Assembly: GCA_900549755.1 (NCBI GenBank)
Contig: URPQ01000001.1
Span: forward strand, 34,341 to 98,340
Source of the DNA: an uncultured Oscillospiraceae bacterium
GTDB lineage: Bacteria; Bacillota; Clostridia; Oscillospirales; Acutalibacteraceae
Direction: 5' to 3'
Length of the DNA stretch: 64,000 bases
Made by a program: the position numbers and the translations under genes. Positions 9,960-17,628 of this stretch are shown here, piece by piece; position 1 is the stretch's first letter; each line of letters opens with the position of its first letter. The notes below the pieces were generated by a model. It was not told the DNA's origin and made no database searches. It saw nothing but the letters and a program-made list of their open reading frames with translations.

Positions 9960-12187
9960 TTGTTTTTCTCCGCTACCTTTGCTTTTATTTCATCTATACA
10001 CCCGTGCATTGCCTCAACCACCGCCGGGTCATACATTGTTCCGGAGTTTGAGTTTATATAATCCACAACATTATCAACCTGCCATGCGTCCTTATATGAG
10101 CGCTTGGTGGTAAGCGCATCTATTGTGTCGGCAACCGTTACTATGCGCGCGTATTCGTTTATATTTTCCCCCGCAATTCCGTTGTAGCCCTTGCCGTCCC
10201 ACCGCTCGTGGTGCTCGGCGGCTATTTCGGCGGCGCAACGCATAAACTCACCGTCAAAAACAGATAACAGCCGCCTGCCGTATTCGGTGTGCTCCTTAAT
10301 AGTTTCGCGTTCGCTTTCCGAAAGCAGACCCGTTTTGTTTGTAATTTCGGTAGGTATTGCCGTTTTGCCTATATCGTGCAGCATTGCCGCGGCAGCTACC
10401 GTATTGCATATTTCTTGGGGATAGCCCATTTTTCGCATAAGCAAATCGGTATAATACGCCACGCACTCAATGTGGTCGGGGTTGTTTCCGGCGGCTGTCT
10501 CGGTATCGGCTGCAAGCTGTGTGAATGCTTCTATTTTCGTCTTTTCCGTATCCTCATACTGTGAAAAGCGCGATAAAGCAACCTCGGTGCAGGTGTAAAC
10601 CGTATCCATAATGCTTGTGAAAAAGTGTGAAAGCCCGTTGCTTAAATTTTCAAAATGGAAAAAAACGGCGGGATTACCGTTTTCGGTAAATACAAAATCA
10701 AAATAAGCGTCGGCAAAAACGCAAAGCCTGCCGCTTTCGGCGCACCGTTTTTCTATTATTTCATAGTTTACACCGCCCGGCAGGGAATTATAAATCTGCC
10801 TGTAGCTGCCGTTTTCCTTTACCGAAACCTCAAAGGCAATATTTTGCGCGGCGTTTTCGGTAAATATTTCGCTGCAAAGCTTAATAACGCCGTCCGCCGC
10901 CGCTTTACAGACAGAAAGCTTATCGCGGCGGGAAATTATATCTGCCATAATATCCGCCGTTTCCCCCACGCATTTATCATAAGTTTCGGTTTTAAGCCTT
11001 GCTGTATCGGCACTGTCCCTTGCAAACGCCTTTGCCGATAAAATAAAGCTGATAAAGCCCAAAAACACCAGCTCGCCTATAATTCGGCAATAGGTAAAGT
11101 TGTTTCTGAACCTGAGCGAAAACTGCATAGCGCCGCAAAGTGCATCCAGCAGCGACAGGTAGGTAAGCATTATAAAAAAGCCCGCGGCAAACTGTATTCT
11201 GTGTTTTAAAGGGCGGGCGCACCCGTAAGCGCAAGCAGCCGTGCAAATTGCCGAAAGCAGCGCCGATAAAAGCATAACCGGCCTTGCAATAACTACATTC
11301 GGTATAAAAAACGTTGCAGCGGCGGCAGCTACACTGAGCGCGGAAAAAAGAAATATTTTTTTTCCCTTAATTTCAAGCGCGGATTTTGCCGTTAACGTGA
11401 AAATTAAAATAATAAATATCTCTGTGGCGACAGCTGTATTGTAAAGCTGCGGAAAATTTATAAAATAGGTTGCACCGGTTATCGCCTGCAAAGCCGCGGC
11501 TGTGCCGTAAAGTAAAATAAGCCCCGCCGTTTTAAAGCCCGGCGCCCTGTTTTTTTTGTAAAAAGGCAGGAAAGCTGCCAAAAACAGTGCCGCTATGCCG
11601 AGCACCACCATTATTGCGGCAAAAACCAATGCGCCGTTTACTATAAATCCGGGATTTTCGGATTTCTCGGTAATTTCGGTTGTAATTTCGGCTGAAAATG
11701 GAAGGCACAAAGACATTTCAACCTTGGTTTCGCCGTCAGTCGCCGGCAATACCACCGCGTTATAGCGGTTGCCCACATATTCGCTTTCGCCGTAGTGATT
11801 ATTATAAACCGCCTCGCCGTTAATAGCTATTTGCATAGGCGCGTAGTCAGCCCTTATAATAAGCTTACGTTCTATTGCAGCGCCGTCAAGGCTGAAACGA
11901 ATGTGCATATATTTCCCGCTTTTTTCCCTTGACATGGGCGTAAACGCATTAGCCGCGCTCCACTCAGCCCTGTTATCGGTCGGTGGCTGCTTGCTGTTTG
12001 TGTAAATATACTCCCACGCCGGCACCGATTTACCTGATATAACCGAAGCCTCCACATGATTAAAAACATAGGTTACTGCCACTGTTACAACAAGCAAAAC
12101 CGCCGCAAACTCGGCTAAAAGCCAAAAGTTTGCCCCGCCTGCGGCTGTTTTTTTAATTTTTTGCAAAAAGTAGGTTACTTTACGCAT
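9956..12187 (-). CDS. 7TM receptor-like protein with HD-GYP-type phosphodiesterase domain
   Basis: 743 aa. TM1 (about 21-42), an external beta-rich domain (about 43-180), roughly seven more helices (185-395), a GAF-like region (about 400-560) and a C-terminal HD-GYP-type domain. HD motif HDIGK is at 604-608, followed by NKTGLLS, HH at 659-660, DGKGYN and DTIDALTTKRSY. The signature Pro of GYP is Asn here, so c-di-GMP hydrolysis is likely but not certain. The arrangement resembles 7TMR-DISM sensors joined to an output enzyme. It sits in the operon whose leader is a c-di-GMP riboswitch, so it could lower the signal that controls its own transcription. The start overlaps nothing; the stop overlaps the 999-aa gene by 4 nt. 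Confidence 0.82.
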   Translation of the reverse strand: MRKVTYFLQKIKKTAAGGANFWLLAEFAAVLLVVTVAVTYVFNHVEASVISGKSVPAWEYIYTNSKQPPTDNRAEWSAANAFTPMSREKSGKYMHIRFSLDGAAIERKLIIRADYAPMQIAINGEAVYNNHYGESEYVGNRYNAVVLPATDGETKVEMSLCLPFSAEITTEITEKSENPGFIVNGALVFAAIMVVLGIAALFLAAFLPFYKKNRAPGFKTAGLILLYGTAAALQAITGATYFINFPQLYNTAVATEIFIILIFTLTAKSALEIKGKKIFLFSALSVAAAAATFFIPNVVIARPVMLLSALLSAICTAACAYGCARPLKHRIQFAAGFFIMLTYLSLLDALCGAMQFSLRFRNNFTYCRIIGELVFLGFISFILSAKAFARDSADTARLKTETYDKCVGETADIMADIISRRDKLSVCKAAADGVIKLCSEIFTENAAQNIAFEVSVKENGSYRQIYNSLPGGVNYEIIEKRCAESGRLCVFADAYFDFVFTENGNPAVFFHFENLSNGLSHFFTSIMDTVYTCTEVALSRFSQYEDTEKTKIEAFTQLAADTETAAGNNPDHIECVAYYTDLLMRKMGYPQEICNTVAAAAMLHDIGKTAIPTEITNKTGLLSESERETIKEHTEYGRRLLSVFDGEFMRCAAEIAAEHHERWDGKGYNGIAGENINEYARIVTVADTIDALTTKRSYKDAWQVDNVVDYINSNSGTMYDPAVVEAMHGCIDEIKAKVAEKNK

Positions 12188-12196
12188 TTTTCACCC

Positions 12197-12394
12197 CTAC
12201 AAACGCGAATATTTTTCCAAAAGCTTTTTAACCTCAGGCGGGCTTTGCGCGGTGGCGGCGCTGCTGCCCGAAATATCGGGGCAGGCTTTTATAGCCTCGC
12301 CCAAAGCCTCATACGCCCGCGTCACCCGCTCAAGCGCCGCTCTCAGCTCTTTATTTTCCCTTTCAAGCTCTTCAAGCGTTTTTTCTCTGCTCAA
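12197..12394 (-). CDS. Small coiled-coil protein, 65 aa
   Basis: 65 aa. Residues 3-40 form a strong predicted coiled coil (EELERENKELRAALERV), followed by a Pro/Ser/Ala linker and a short helix ending KKLLEKYSRL. There is no membrane segment or signal peptide, so it should be cytosolic. It lies between the lipoprotein and the HD-GYP gene with gaps of 13 and 9 nt, which supports it as a genuine operon member rather than chance. A homo- or hetero-oligomerising adaptor is plausible. I do not recognise a family. Confidence 0.6.
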   Translation of the reverse strand: MSREKTLEELERENKELRAALERVTRAYEALGEAIKACPDISGSSAATAQSPPEVKKLLEKYSRL

Positions 12395-12407
12395 TCCTTT
12401 ACGCCCC

Positions 12408-13028
12408 TTATTTTGAAGAAGTCATTTTTTTAATAATCGCACGCCCCGAACTATCCTCAACCGTTAAAACGGTTTTGCCCGTTTTTTCGGTCTTAGCCGA
12501 ATCGGAGTAAAACACCGTGGTAACCTTATAGGTATCGGTTCCGGCGCGTTTTATTTCGGTATCGTAGTAAATTTCGGTGCCGTAGTGCGGCTCCCACATT
12601 TCAAACTGCTTTTTGCCACTGTTATAAAGGTCTGCCTTTGTAATATCCACCGAAACCGAGCCGAAATATTTTAAAATCTGCAATTTAATATCATCGGCAG
12701 AGGCGGTTCTCAGTCTGTTTCCGGAGCTCGGCATATCGGTAAGATTTTCATAGTAAATATGGCAAAAGGCAAACTGCACCAGCGCGTTCACCGAAATATC
12801 ATCCGCCGACGAAAATTTTTCCTGCGCCAGCAAATACCGCAATTCATAGCTGCGGTGCGCAAGCGCGTCGGCGTTTATATATTCAGGAACAGGCTTATTG
12901 CTTGTTTCCCCGCCCTGCTCTTCCGAAGTAATTTCGGAAGAATTCTTTTTTATTCCGGGGTTTGTGTTGTTGCAACCCGCAAAAGTAAATATTATAAGCA
13001 GCGCCAAAAGGCACGCAAACCTTTTCAT
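12408..13028 (-). CDS. Lipoprotein of unknown function in the polysaccharide operon
   Basis: 206 aa when started at the ATG at 13028, which has GGGAGA 8 nt upstream and begins directly with a signal peptide (MKRFACLLALLIIFTFAGC). Two ATGs further upstream have no ribosome site and would bury the signal. The lipobox FAGC makes it a lipoprotein. A Ser/Glu-rich linker follows, then about 150 residues with mixed alpha/beta character and a C-terminal beta-rich part (TVFYSDSAKTEKTGKTVLTVED). No named domain is recognised. It lies 93 nt downstream of the InlB-repeat gene in the same direction. Confidence 0.72.
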   Translation of the reverse strand: MKRFACLLALLIIFTFAGCNNTNPGIKKNSSEITSEEQGGETSNKPVPEYINADALAHRSYELRYLLAQEKFSSADDISVNALVQFAFCHIYYENLTDMPSSGNRLRTASADDIKLQILKYFGSVSVDITKADLYNSGKKQFEMWEPHYGTEIYYDTEIKRAGTDTYKVTTVFYSDSAKTEKTGKTVLTVEDSSGRAIIKKMTSSK

Positions 13029-13121
13029 TATCATGTCTCCCAAATCTATAAAAAATCGCCGCCGCACAACCTTGCGCAGCAGCGACAAAACCTTAAAATT
13101 TATAACGGCTGACAGTACGGT

Positions 13122-14351
13122 TTAATAATTCCACATATAATCGGTATATGAAATTGTCAAATCATCGTTGTTCTCAATAAACACATCAGCCGAGCCGACA
13201 TACTTATGAGCAATGTATGCGTCGGACTTAATTGTTGAGCCTAACGGCAGATTTACCGAAAGACTTTCAAGCGGAGTGTTTACAACCTGCTTTATTCCGG
13301 TCTGCTTATTGTAGTCGGTCTTAAAGTGGTATCTGTAGGCCATAAAGCACTTGTTTACATCGGTTCTGAGCACCGGGTCACCCTTCGGCAAAACAAAGGT
13401 CTTGGTTTCGGGGTCAAAGCTTCTCTCATCATAGCGGTTGGATACCTTAACTGTGTAAACCACGGTACCGCAAATACCGTCGCCGTCATCCGAATATCTG
13501 TCATTATCCCAGTTGTTAGAGCACATCTGAAATTTATATTCTTTTCCGATTTCAAGAATTATGCTTTCGCCGCCGTAGTAAACGGTGCCATCTTCAAAAC
13601 GAACCGACATTCTTTTCGGGCACACAATGCTGCCCTTAACCTCATTTTTTCCGGGTTCTCTGTCAGCGTCGGGCTTATCGGTTGCGGGCTGCTTTTTCCA
13701 GCATGCGTAAAGGGTTACGGTATTCATATTTGCCGAAAAAATAAGTTTGTCCGACGTTATAACGTCGCCCGCCTTGTATGCGGTGCCCGAACCGTCGGCA
13801 GCGGTGTTCCAACCTATAAAATCATAGCCCTCGCGGGTAAAGCCGTTTTCCTTTACGGTAGCCGAGTCGCCTTTATAATAATGAGTTCCGTCGGTTACGG
13901 CACCTGCCGCGTTATCGCAGTTAGCATCATAAAGCACGCTGCAGAAAGGAGTTACAACGCCGTCAACATGCCAGCCGTCGTCTTCCCACTTCACAACATA
14001 CCAAATGATTGACTGCCCGTCTTTAAGAGTTATACTCGGCGCGCTTACAATAATTTTTTCGATGCTTGCGCCGGTTTCATCATAAATTCCGTCCAAATTA
14101 CTGTTGGTAATTGTTATTTTACCCCAGCCTGCTGCCATATAATTTTTTGACGGCTGCGACGCTGTTCCTACCGGAACCTCAAGACCTTCGTTAAGTAAAT
14201 AGAACCTTGCGTCAACGGTTCTTGACCAATTGCTGCCGTGACCGGGATAGTAATCCCAATCCTCCCAGCTGTATGCCTCTGCCGATGCGGTTACGCCGAA
14301 AATGCCCAAAAGCATTGCAGCGGCAACTAATAAGGAAAATAACTTTTTCAT
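13122..14351 (-). CDS. Secreted InlB-type repeat protein
   Basis: 409 aa from the ATG at 14351, chosen because AAAAGGACGG lies just upstream and the product begins with a signal peptide (MKKLFSLLVAAAMLLGIF, cleavage near ASAEA). Around residues 145-220 there is a Listeria-Bacteroides InlB B-type repeat (the TREGYDFIGWNTAADG.GTAYKAGD pattern), common in Clostridial surface proteins. No LPXTG sorting motif or S-layer domain is visible at the C-terminus, so retention at the surface may be non-covalent, for instance on polysaccharide. It is the first gene after the c-di-GMP riboswitch and terminator, so it is the most directly controlled gene of the operon. Confidence 0.82.
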   Translation of the reverse strand: MKKLFSLLVAAAMLLGIFGVTASAEAYSWEDWDYYPGHGSNWSRTVDARFYLLNEGLEVPVGTASQPSKNYMAAGWGKITITNSNLDGIYDETGASIEKIIVSAPSITLKDGQSIIWYVVKWEDDGWHVDGVVTPFCSVLYDANCDNAAGAVTDGTHYYKGDSATVKENGFTREGYDFIGWNTAADGSGTAYKAGDVITSDKLIFSANMNTVTLYACWKKQPATDKPDADREPGKNEVKGSIVCPKRMSVRFEDGTVYYGGESIILEIGKEYKFQMCSNNWDNDRYSDDGDGICGTVVYTVKVSNRYDERSFDPETKTFVLPKGDPVLRTDVNKCFMAYRYHFKTDYNKQTGIKQVVNTPLESLSVNLPLGSTIKSDAYIAHKYVGSADVFIENNDDLTISYTDYMWNY

Positions 14352-14370
14352 AAACATCCGTCCTTTTAAG

Positions 14371-14426
14371 AGAAAATAAAAAAGCTGCACCTATAACGGA
14401 ATTTAAAAATTCCATATAAGTGCAGC
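14371..14426 (-). terminator. Intrinsic terminator (attenuator) of the c-di-GMP leader
   Basis: On the minus strand the arms GCTGCAC and GTGCAGC, with an inner GGAATT/AATTCC stem, form a long hairpin (14384-14426) followed by six T. It begins where the riboswitch aptamer ends and lies 20 nt before the ribosome site of the InlB-repeat gene. That is the standard position for the expression platform of a transcriptional riboswitch. The first terminator arm abuts the aptamer's closing strand, so ligand binding could prevent the terminator (ON switch). The direction of control is inference. Confidence 0.8.
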
Positions 14427-14506
14427 CTGACAATCATAGCATAAAAGCCTTAGATTCATAGCTTTGCGTCACACGCTTTCGCGTGTTTTGCCTTTTAACT
14501 GTAAGG
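14427..14506 (-). ncRNA. Cyclic di-GMP-I (GEMM-I) riboswitch
   Basis: Read on the minus strand the leader contains, in order, AAAAGGCAAA, the stem ACACGC with a GAAA tetraloop and GCGTGT, then GACGCAAAGC, then CTAAGGC. These are the conserved landmarks of the GEMM-I aptamer, including the tetraloop and the nearly invariant GACGCAAAGC joining strand. A second, weaker stem (AATC...GATT, GC...GC) follows, as in the P3/P1b arm. The closing stem is short. The aptamer starts within a few nucleotides of the predicted transcription start and runs into an intrinsic terminator. The less canonical right arm (GGTAGC not obvious) is the main reason for not giving full confidence. Confidence 0.87.
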
Positions 14507-14508
14507 TG

Positions 14509-14537
14509 ATTATATCACATCGTTTTGTAAATTGCAA
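14509..14537 (-). promoter_or_regulatory. Sigma-A promoter of the riboswitch-led operon
   Basis: On the minus strand TTGCAA (-35, 14532-14537) and TATAAT (-10, 14509-14514) are 17 nt apart, in an A/T-rich context. Transcription should start near 14502, right at the 5' edge of the riboswitch aptamer. No other comparable promoter was seen between here and position 111, which supports one long transcript. Confidence 0.8.
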
Positions 14538-14573
14538 GTGTTTTTTTAAATTTTTTTATTTAAAAAATCATTC

Positions 14574-14602
14574 TTGAAAAATAGGGTAAACGGGGGTATA
14601 AT
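14574..14602 (+). promoter_or_regulatory. Sigma-A promoter of the DUF4364 gene
   Basis: TTGAAA (14574-14579) and TATAAT (14597-14602) with a 17-nt spacer, 30 nt before the TTG start at 14633. It is divergent from the riboswitch promoter. Confidence 0.75.
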
Positions 14603-14632
14603 ATTAACAGTGAAATTTTAGGGGGCGATACC

Positions 14633-15184
14633 TTGGAAAAAGACGCGCTTGAAGCGGGCGTTTCCCGTATAGGCGGGCTTTTCAGCACCGCAGATATACG
14701 AATACTTATTTGCTATATTATTTCTACCATAAACGAGCCGGTTCCCGGCAGGCTTTTGGCGGATGTTTTACACTATGAGGGTATAGCCAACTGCTTTGAG
14801 GTAAACGATTCCATAGCCGCGCTGCTGCAAAGCGGGCATTTATCGCTTGTGGATGAAAAGGAGGACACCTACACCGCAACACCGAGCGGGCGGGATATTG
14901 CCGAAACGCTTAAAACCTCTATTCCCTTCAGTGTTAAGGACAGAGCCTACGCTGCCGCGCTTAAAATGGTTTCCCGCTTTAAAAACGCAAAGGAAAGCGA
15001 TATTAAAATAACCAAGGAAGACGGAAAAACCTTTATAACCTGCTCGGCGATTGATAACGGCAAGCCCTTTATGAGCGTAAAGCTGCTTGTGGGGGATGAG
15101 GAACAGGCACTGTATATTAAAAACCGATTTTTAAACGATAACGCCATATACTCCGAAATAATTGAGCTGCTGACAAAGGAATAA
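14633..15184 (+). CDS. DUF4364 family protein
   Basis: 183 aa. It starts at TTG (14633) with AGGGGGC 8 nt upstream; no in-frame ATG lies nearby. The N-terminal 95 residues look like a winged helix (FSTADIRILICYIISTI, LLQSGHLSLVDEKEDTYTATPSGRDIAETL), and the C-terminal part is an alpha/beta domain. This pattern matches the DUF4364 family, common in Clostridia and suspected to be transcriptional regulators. The function is not established. It is monocistronic, with its own promoter upstream and a terminator directly after it. Confidence 0.8.
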   Translation: MEKDALEAGVSRIGGLFSTADIRILICYIISTINEPVPGRLLADVLHYEGIANCFEVNDSIAALLQSGHLSLVDEKEDTYTATPSGRDIAETLKTSIPFSVKDRAYAAALKMVSRFKNAKESDIKITKEDGKTFITCSAIDNGKPFMSVKLLVGDEEQALYIKNRFLNDNAIYSEIIELLTKE

Positions 15185-15192
15185 TAAAGAAC

Positions 15193-15229
15193 GCACCCAT
15201 TCATTTGAATCCGAATGGGTGCATTTTTT
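15193..15229. terminator. Bidirectional intrinsic terminator
   Basis: GCACCCATTC and GAATGGGTGC (perfect 10-bp arms, 15193-15222) followed by ATTTTTTG on the plus strand, with an A-rich side on the left for the minus strand. It ends both the DUF4364 gene and the convergent EamA transporter gene. Confidence 0.9.
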
Positions 15230-15230
15230 G

Positions 15231-16118
15231 TTAAAACATTTTTATCATTATCATTGAGCCGATTCCTATAATAACGCCCCAAATGCTGTAAACCGAAAGC
15301 TTTTCCTTATACATAACAGCCGCCACAAGGGTTGATATTATTGTGCCGCCGCCGTTAATAAAAGTAAACAGGAATACAGGCGGCAAAAGCGCCGTAAGCG
15401 TTGTTGCAAACTGGTTTATAACAAACACCGCAGCCGCAAGTGCTATGCCGCAAATATAAAGCGTTTTTCCAAGCTTTATATTCTCGCCCTTGTATTTTTC
15501 CGTTTTGCCCATAACAAGCGCTGTGGGCAGTCCCGCCGCGGCAACTATACCGAAGGATAAAAACGAAAACAGACTTATACTGCCGTTCGGCACATAGTGG
15601 GTATACATTTGCTGCGCCAGCATTGTTGTGCCGTTTGCAAGCATTGAGCCTATAAGCAAAAGAAATGTTTTAAAGTTGAAGCGGCTGTATGTATTTTTGG
15701 AATTTTTAATAAGCAGCCAGGCAGAAACAAAAAATATTGCCGTGCCTATGCCCTGCATAAGGCTTACGGGCTGGTCAAATAAAAACACACCCGCAATTAT
15801 GGGAACCAGCAGCCCCGCCGTGCCGAACATGGAAACCAAGCTTACCGTGCCGCTTTTCATTCCGTATATACTGAAAAACGTGCTGAAAAAGAGCGATACG
15901 CCCGATAAAGCCGCTATTGAAACAGTAGGCAGGTCAAACCTGATATCTGAAATATCGGTAAGCAGAAGAATAAGCCCGAATCCAGCCGACACCGCACACT
16001 TATAAGCCGTGTATTTTACCGTGAGGGCAATATTATCCACCTCATTGCTTGAACGCTTGCTGAATATAGCCTGAACCACGCGGGCTATAAGAATTGAAAA
16101 AAGATAAACATAAATCAT
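15231..16118 (-). CDS. EamA/DMT-family membrane transporter
   Basis: 295 aa with about ten hydrophobic helices and internal two-fold symmetry, the layout of drug/metabolite transporters. Typical pieces are GTAGLLVPIIAGVFLFDQPVSLMQ, where the first half ends, and the C-terminal ISTLVAAVMYKEKLSVYSIWGVIIGIG, the EamA end motif. The start at 16118 has GGGGG 7 nt upstream. The substrate cannot be predicted. It is divergent from a LacI-type regulator 102 bp away, which may control it. Confidence 0.85.
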   Translation of the reverse strand: MIYVYLFSILIARVVQAIFSKRSSNEVDNIALTVKYTAYKCAVSAGFGLILLLTDISDIRFDLPTVSIAALSGVSLFFSTFFSIYGMKSGTVSLVSMFGTAGLLVPIIAGVFLFDQPVSLMQGIGTAIFFVSAWLLIKNSKNTYSRFNFKTFLLLIGSMLANGTTMLAQQMYTHYVPNGSISLFSFLSFGIVAAAGLPTALVMGKTEKYKGENIKLGKTLYICGIALAAAVFVINQFATTLTALLPPVFLFTFINGGGTIISTLVAAVMYKEKLSVYSIWGVIIGIGSMIMIKMF

Positions 16119-16140
16119 ATTGACAGACCCCCGAAAAATT

Positions 16141-16156
16141 TGATATTATAATATCA
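16141..16156. promoter_or_regulatory. 16-bp perfect palindrome in the divergent transporter/LacI promoter region
   Basis: TGATATTATAATATCA reads the same on both strands and contains TATAAT on each. A TTGACA lies at 16120-16125 on the plus strand, giving TATTAT after an 18-nt spacer. The palindrome could be an operator for the adjacent LacI-type protein or simply overlapping -10 elements. A second inverted repeat, CCGAAAA/TTTTCGG, lies near 16188-16202. LacI-family operators usually carry a central CG, which this palindrome lacks. Confidence 0.45.
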
Positions 16157-16220
16157 TGGCGCGTACTGAGTTTCAACAGCTTGCGCACCGAAAAATTTTC
16201 GGTTTTCGGAGTGGTGTAAA

Positions 16221-17177
16221 ATGACCCTTTCAAAGCTGGCACGGCTTGCAAACGTTGCCGTTTCAACCGCGTCAAAGGCTTTTTCTATGAGCGACGATAT
16301 AAACGAGCAAACCCGTGAAGAAATTTTCAGGGTTGCAAGGGAAAACGGCTGCTTTAAAAAATTCTTTAACGCAAAATATCCTAAATTTGTTATAGCGCTC
16401 ATCTGCCCCGAGGTTGACAGCCGACATTACTCCGAGCTTTGCAGATATTTGCAGCAGCGCCTTCAAACCCGCGGGTGCGAAATATGCATTTCCTCCACGG
16501 AATTTTCAGCCGCCGCCACCGCAGATATGATAGAGTATTACGAAAAATACTCCTCTGTCGATGCTATAATTCTTATAGACCCGCCCGCCACGGTCCTGCC
16601 CCCGCACGAAACACCTATAATATCGTTAGGCAGCAGGGCGCATAACGCCGATGTTACACTGTGCCTTGATTATATGACAGCCCTTAAAAGCGCCTTAACC
16701 GATTTTAAAGCCGCAGGTATTTCGCACATAGGCTTTATAGGCGAGCCTCACACCGTCACTAAGCTTTCGGCTTTTAAAAGCGCCGTATCGGAAATTTACG
16801 GCTTTACAGAGGAAAAATATATATCCGTAAGTGATTTGCGTTTTGAAAAGGGCGGCTGCGCGGCAGCCCGCGCGCTTTATTCACGCGGCGCACTGCCAGA
16901 GGCGATTATCTGCGCGTATGACGATATGGCACTCGGTGCAATGCGCTTTTTTCACGATAACGGCATTTCGGTGCCGGACGATATAAAAGTAATAGGAATG
17001 GATAACATTTTGCACTCGGAATATTTTGTTCCGAGCCTTTCCACCATTGACTATATGAATGAGGAAATAGCCAAAACCGCAACCGAAAGCGTTTTTGAAC
17101 TGCTGGACGGAAAAACGTCCGCTGAAATTCATAATTTTTCGGCAAGGCTTATTACCCGTGAATCCTCGCAAATTTAA
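16221..17177 (+). CDS. LacI/GalR-family transcriptional regulator
   Basis: 318 aa. The N-terminal helix-turn-helix LSKLARLANVAVSTASKAFS is followed by the hinge region, then a periplasmic-binding-like domain (ICPEVDS, IGFIGEPHT, AIICAYDDMALGAMRFFHDNGISVPDDIKVIGMDN, LSTIDYMNEEIAKTA). The length fits the family. GGAGTGG lies 7 nt before the ATG. The effector is unknown, probably a sugar. It is transcribed divergently from the EamA transporter and may regulate it and itself. Confidence 0.92.
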   Translation: MTLSKLARLANVAVSTASKAFSMSDDINEQTREEIFRVARENGCFKKFFNAKYPKFVIALICPEVDSRHYSELCRYLQQRLQTRGCEICISSTEFSAAATADMIEYYEKYSSVDAIILIDPPATVLPPHETPIISLGSRAHNADVTLCLDYMTALKSALTDFKAAGISHIGFIGEPHTVTKLSAFKSAVSEIYGFTEEKYISVSDLRFEKGGCAAARALYSRGALPEAIICAYDDMALGAMRFFHDNGISVPDDIKVIGMDNILHSEYFVPSLSTIDYMNEEIAKTATESVFELLDGKTSAEIHNFSARLITRESSQI

Positions 17178-17180
17178 TGC

Positions 17181-17235
17181 TTGACATTTTTACTCTAATA
17201 TGTTAGACTAAAATTACACTCTAACGAATTAGAGT
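17181..17235 (+). promoter_or_regulatory. Promoter and paired operator sites of the BlaI-type regulator
   Basis: TTGACA (17181-17186) and TAGACT (17204-17209) with a 17-nt spacer. Two related dyads overlap it: TACTCTAA-tatg-TTAGACTA (17191-17210) and ACTCTAA-cgaa-TTAGAGT (17218-17235, perfect 7-bp arms). Spacing and position suit cooperative autorepression by the BlaI/MecI-type dimer encoded next. Confidence 0.75.
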
Positions 17236-17253
17236 AAGAAAGGAGCATTTATT

Positions 17254-17628
17254 ATGAGCACACCCAAGATTTTTGAAAGCGAATACCGTTTTTGTCTTAT
17301 TTTGTGGGAATATGAGCCGATAAAAAGCAGCGAGCTTGTAAAGCTTTGCAAAGATAAGCTCGGCTGGAAGCCCACCACAACCTACACCGTTATAAAGCGC
17401 TTATCCGAGCGTGGCGTTGTGAAAAACGAAAACACGGTGGTTTCGTCCCTCGTAAGCCGCGAGGAGGCACAGGCGGCGGAAATAGACGAAATGGTGGAAA
17501 AAACCTTCGGCGGCTCTTTACCTGCGTTTATAGCGGCGTTTACAAAGCACCGCAGGCTCTCAGAGCGGGAAATTGACGAAGTTCAGCAGATGATAGACCG
17601 TTTCAGGGAGGGCGAAAACAATGGGTGA
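17254..17628 (+). CDS. BlaI/MecI/CopY-family repressor
   Basis: 124 aa winged-helix repressor. The pattern KSSELVKLCKDKLGWKPTTTYTVIKRLSERGVVKNE is the family's recognition helix and wing, and a C-terminal dimerisation helix pair follows (LSEREIDEVQQMIDRFRE). AAGGAG lies 8 nt before the ATG. It overlaps the M56 peptidase gene by 8 nt, the standard two-gene sensor-repressor arrangement in which the peptidase triggers repressor removal. Twin dyads in its promoter suggest autoregulation. Confidence 0.92.
   Translation: MSTPKIFESEYRFCLILWEYEPIKSSELVKLCKDKLGWKPTTTYTVIKRLSERGVVKNENTVVSSLVSREEAQAAEIDEMVEKTFGGSLPAFIAAFTKHRRLSEREIDEVQQMIDRFREGENNG

Noticed and set aside
14470..14490. ACACGC-tttc-GCGTGT hairpin followed by TTTTG on the plus strand as a terminator for an upstream plus-strand gene.
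   Set aside because: No plus-strand gene precedes it, and on the minus strand it is the GAAA-capped stem of the c-di-GMP aptamer.
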